A stretch of DNA of 8,898 bases from Nitrospinota bacterium (lineage in GTDB: Bacteria > UBA8248 > JACPRG01): NCBI GenBank assembly GCA_030740135.1, contig JASLXW010000142.1:1-8898 (forward strand). Reading direction: 5' to 3'. Under the pieces are notes generated by a model that worked only from the letters and a program-made list of their open reading frames with translations, searched no databases and was not told the DNA's origin. A program made the translations under genes and the position numbers. Of the stretch, positions 7,323 through 8,898 are shown piece by piece. Numbering within the stretch: position 1 is the stretch's first letter; every line of letters begins with the position of its first letter.

Positions 7323-8279
7323 GTGTCGCGTAGCCCCGGGCCTCCGCCCGCCTCTTCCGGACCGGCCCTGTACGGCGGCCTGTGGGTCGGCGTTGTGGCG
7401 GTCTCCGGCTCCGCGATCTTCGTCAAGCTCTCCAGCCTCTCGGCGGCCAACATCGCGGCCGGCCGGATGACGCTGGCCGTGCTCTTGATGGCCCCGTTCG
7501 CCCTGCGCCCGGCCCGGCGCGCGTGGAAGGACCTCGGCCGCAAAGAGGCCGCCCTTCTGGTCCTGGCCGGGGTCGGCTTGGGCGTTCATTTCGCCGTCTG
7601 GATGGCCTCGCTCAAATACACCTCGGTGGCCAGCTCGGTCATTCTGGTGACGACGAACCCTTTGTTCGTTTCGCTCGGATCCCGCTTTTGGCTGAAGGAG
7701 CCGCTCTCCCGCGGGCTGATCGCCGGGATGGTCGTCGCCGGCGCGGGCGCGGCCTGCGTCGCGTGGACGGACGCCCGGGGCCCGGGGCATGGGTTGACCG
7801 GGGACCTCCTCGCCCTGGCCGGGGCGGTCATGTTCTCGGTCTATCTGTTGGCGGGGGCGCGCCTGAGAAAGACGCTCTCGACCGCCGCCTACACATTTCC
7901 CATTTACGTCATTTGCGCCGGATTTCTCCTGCTGTTGGCCGGGGGGCTGAATCCCGGAGGGTTGTGGGAGCTCGCCCGGGCGGATGGCCGGGAGTGGACG
8001 CTTCTCCTGCTGATGGCGATCGTTCCCACCCTTATCGGTCATAACTGTCTGAATTGGGTCCTTGGGCGCCTCTCTTCTTCCGTCGTGGCGACGGCGATCC
8101 TGGGCGAGCCCGTCCTGGCGTCTGTCTTCGCGTATTTCTTTCTGGGGGAGGGGTTCTCCCCCGGTCTGGCCGTAGGCGGCGGATTGATTCTGGCTGGGGT
8201 CTTCGTGGCCGTCGCCGGAGCGGCATCGGGTCGGTCGGGTTCGGTCTTGACCGGCGAATGGTCGGGGACTAAAGTTTAA
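7323..8279 (+). CDS. EamA-family (DMT superfamily) transporter
   Basis: This 318-residue protein starts at GTG 7323, 30 bases after the preceding transporter, with AGGCGG at 7312-7317 as a plausible ribosome binding site. It carries two EamA repeats of five helices each: about residues 17-148 and 158-299. Recognisable family segments are GRMTLAVLLMAPFAL (47-61), MASLKYTSVASSVILVTTNPLFVSL (94-118), FWLKEPLS (122-129), and in repeat 2 GHNCLNWVLGRLSSSVVATAILGEPVLASVFAYFFLGE (239-276). The family exports or imports small metabolites across the inner membrane; I cannot assign a substrate. The first 15 residues are Pro/Ser-rich and may not be part of the fold. The last roughly 17 residues after the final helix look unstructured. 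The terminal codons TKV and the TAA lie in AT-richer DNA that may belong to the adjacent insertion sequence. The gene converges with the transposase gene. Confidence 0.88.
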   Translation: MSRSPGPPPASSGPALYGGLWVGVVAVSGSAIFVKLSSLSAANIAAGRMTLAVLLMAPFALRPARRAWKDLGRKEAALLVLAGVGLGVHFAVWMASLKYTSVASSVILVTTNPLFVSLGSRFWLKEPLSRGLIAGMVVAGAGAACVAWTDARGPGHGLTGDLLALAGAVMFSVYLLAGARLRKTLSTAAYTFPIYVICAGFLLLLAGGLNPGGLWELARADGREWTLLLLMAIVPTLIGHNCLNWVLGRLSSSVVATAILGEPVLASVFAYFFLGEGFSPGLAVGGGLILAGVFVAVAGAASGRSGSVLTGEWSGTKV

Positions 8280-8898
8280 GGGGATTATAAAGGTTTTGAC
8301 ACCAATTGGGTGAGCTGTTGCACCACCAGGGGAAAGGGATCCTGGTGGCGGTGATTGTAGCGGAATTCCATCTCTTTCAGGTAGAGGGGGAACCGCTATT
8401 TGGACACCCCATGATGTTTGATGAGCCTCTCCTTGGCGTAGGCCCAAAAGCCTTCCAGGCCGTTGATGTGCACTTTGCCCCGAGTGAAGCGCCGATCATG
8501 ATCCACCCGCAGGTGGCGATAGCCGCAGAACATCAGGGCGTCATAGACCTGGTAGCGGTCGGTGTAGACCACGCTGCCCCGACGGACCACCTTCACGGTG
8601 GAGGCCAAAAGGGTCTGGGCCGTGACGTTGCCGACCGCCTCCACCTTGACCCGGCCGCCCCGCTCCAAGATGCCGAAAACAGGGACTTTACCCGCTGCGC
8701 CTCGGCCTCGCTTGCCCTTGCGCTTGCCCCCGAAGTAGGCCTCGTCCGCCTCCACCTCCCCTCGAAGAAGCTGCCGTCCCCCCGGCGTTGCGGCCACAAG
8801 ACTGCGCCTGAGCGTCGTCACGGCCCGCAGCGCCGTCGGATAGCTCACGGCGAGTTGCTGGGCCATCTTGCGGGCCGAGACCTCCAGCTCAAAGAGCT
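8264..8898 (-). mobile_element. IS1595-type insertion sequence, partial (transposase 3' end and one terminus)
   Basis: A transposase of the ISXO2-like (IS1595) type occupies the right end of the window and runs off it. The element's terminus on this side is approximate. AT-rich, purine-heavy sequence begins around 8264-8284 (GGGG at 8264-8267 and again at 8280-8283), against the very GC-rich neighbours. I place the edge there by composition only. The other terminal inverted repeat and the target duplication are not visible, so neither boundary can be proven. Confidence 0.6.
8285..8898 (-). pseudogene. IS1595-family transposase, 5' partial, interrupted by an in-frame TAG
   Basis: The minus-strand frame is open from the right edge and lacks its N-terminus, where the family usually has a zinc ribbon. 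Ten residues are visible before the ATG at 8866, which is internal. Counted from that ATG, the catalytic residues of the ISXO2-like domain are Asp41 in EVEADEAYFGG, Asp103 in VYTDRYQVY and Asn135 in KVHINGLEGFW. A basic linker (GGKRKGKRGRG, 46-56) is typical of the family. After HHGVSK, a TAG at 8396-8398 stops the frame. The same frame then continues with RFPLYLKEMEFRYNHR and 20 more residues to a TAA at 8285-8287. That stretch is the normal conserved C-terminus of IS1595 transposases, so the TAG is a nonsense codon rather than the true end. It is one base from CAG, AAG or GAG. The protein would lose 36 residues unless TAG is read through. The gene converges with the EamA gene. Confidence 0.85.

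Noticed and set aside
6352..7470. Plus-strand frame of 372 codons overlapping the first transporter
   Set aside because: It shows no hydrophobic helix pattern, while the other frames show clear EamA helices. It is an out-of-frame shadow.
8270..8278. Small palindrome TAAA-G-TTTA at the transporter stop
   Set aside because: Too short to call an operator or terminator, and it lies in AT-rich DNA of the presumed insertion sequence end.
6999..8447. Minus-strand open frame of 482 codons across both transporters and into the insertion sequence
   Set aside because: Low-complexity Gly/Arg/Gln/Asp-rich translation. It lies opposite two clear transporter genes and crosses the border of the mobile element.

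Overview
The window is GC-rich, densely coded DNA. It appears to come from a Gram-negative bacterium whose phylum I cannot name. The Gram-negative reading rests on a Tat-type signal peptide, a small lipoprotein resembling BamE/SmpA, and genes of the BatA / von Willebrand A (vWA) / DUF4159 type. Such loci are widespread in environmental bacteria and usually sit near MoxR AAA+ ATPase genes. Starts are often GTG or TTG.

Region 1 (1-5891) looks like one plus-strand operon. It holds (a) the C-terminal part of a BatA-like membrane protein with a vWA domain and a glutamine-amidotransferase-like (GATase-like) fold, cut by the left edge; (b) a Tat-exported DUF4159 protein; (c) a second vWA plus GATase1-like membrane protein of 762 residues; and (d) an exported metallo-beta-lactamase-fold protein whose start overlaps the stop of (c). 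Gaps are 31, 5 and -4 bases. Together they suggest an envelope assembly whose vWA proteins would be MoxR clients, with the DUF4159 and beta-lactamase-fold proteins outside the membrane. Its biochemical job is not known to me.

Region 2 (5892-6427) is a spacer, then a 107-residue lipoprotein gene with a very strong ribosome binding site, then a second spacer rich in hairpins, including a perfect 12-bp inverted repeat.

Region 3 (6428-8279) holds two consecutive EamA-type (drug/metabolite transporter superfamily) genes. The first is broken by one extra base in a run of nine G. The second is intact, and its last codons and stop may come from an inserted element.

Region 4 (about 8264-8898) is the 3' part of an IS1595-type insertion sequence on the minus strand. 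Its transposase carries an in-frame TAG, after which the normal conserved C-terminus continues for 36 more codons. The transposase therefore looks recently inactivated, or TAG is read through.

The most rewarding points are the envelope vWA/DUF4159/beta-lactamase-fold operon with its altered metal motif, the two long poly-G tracts (one out of frame), and the amber codon in the transposase.
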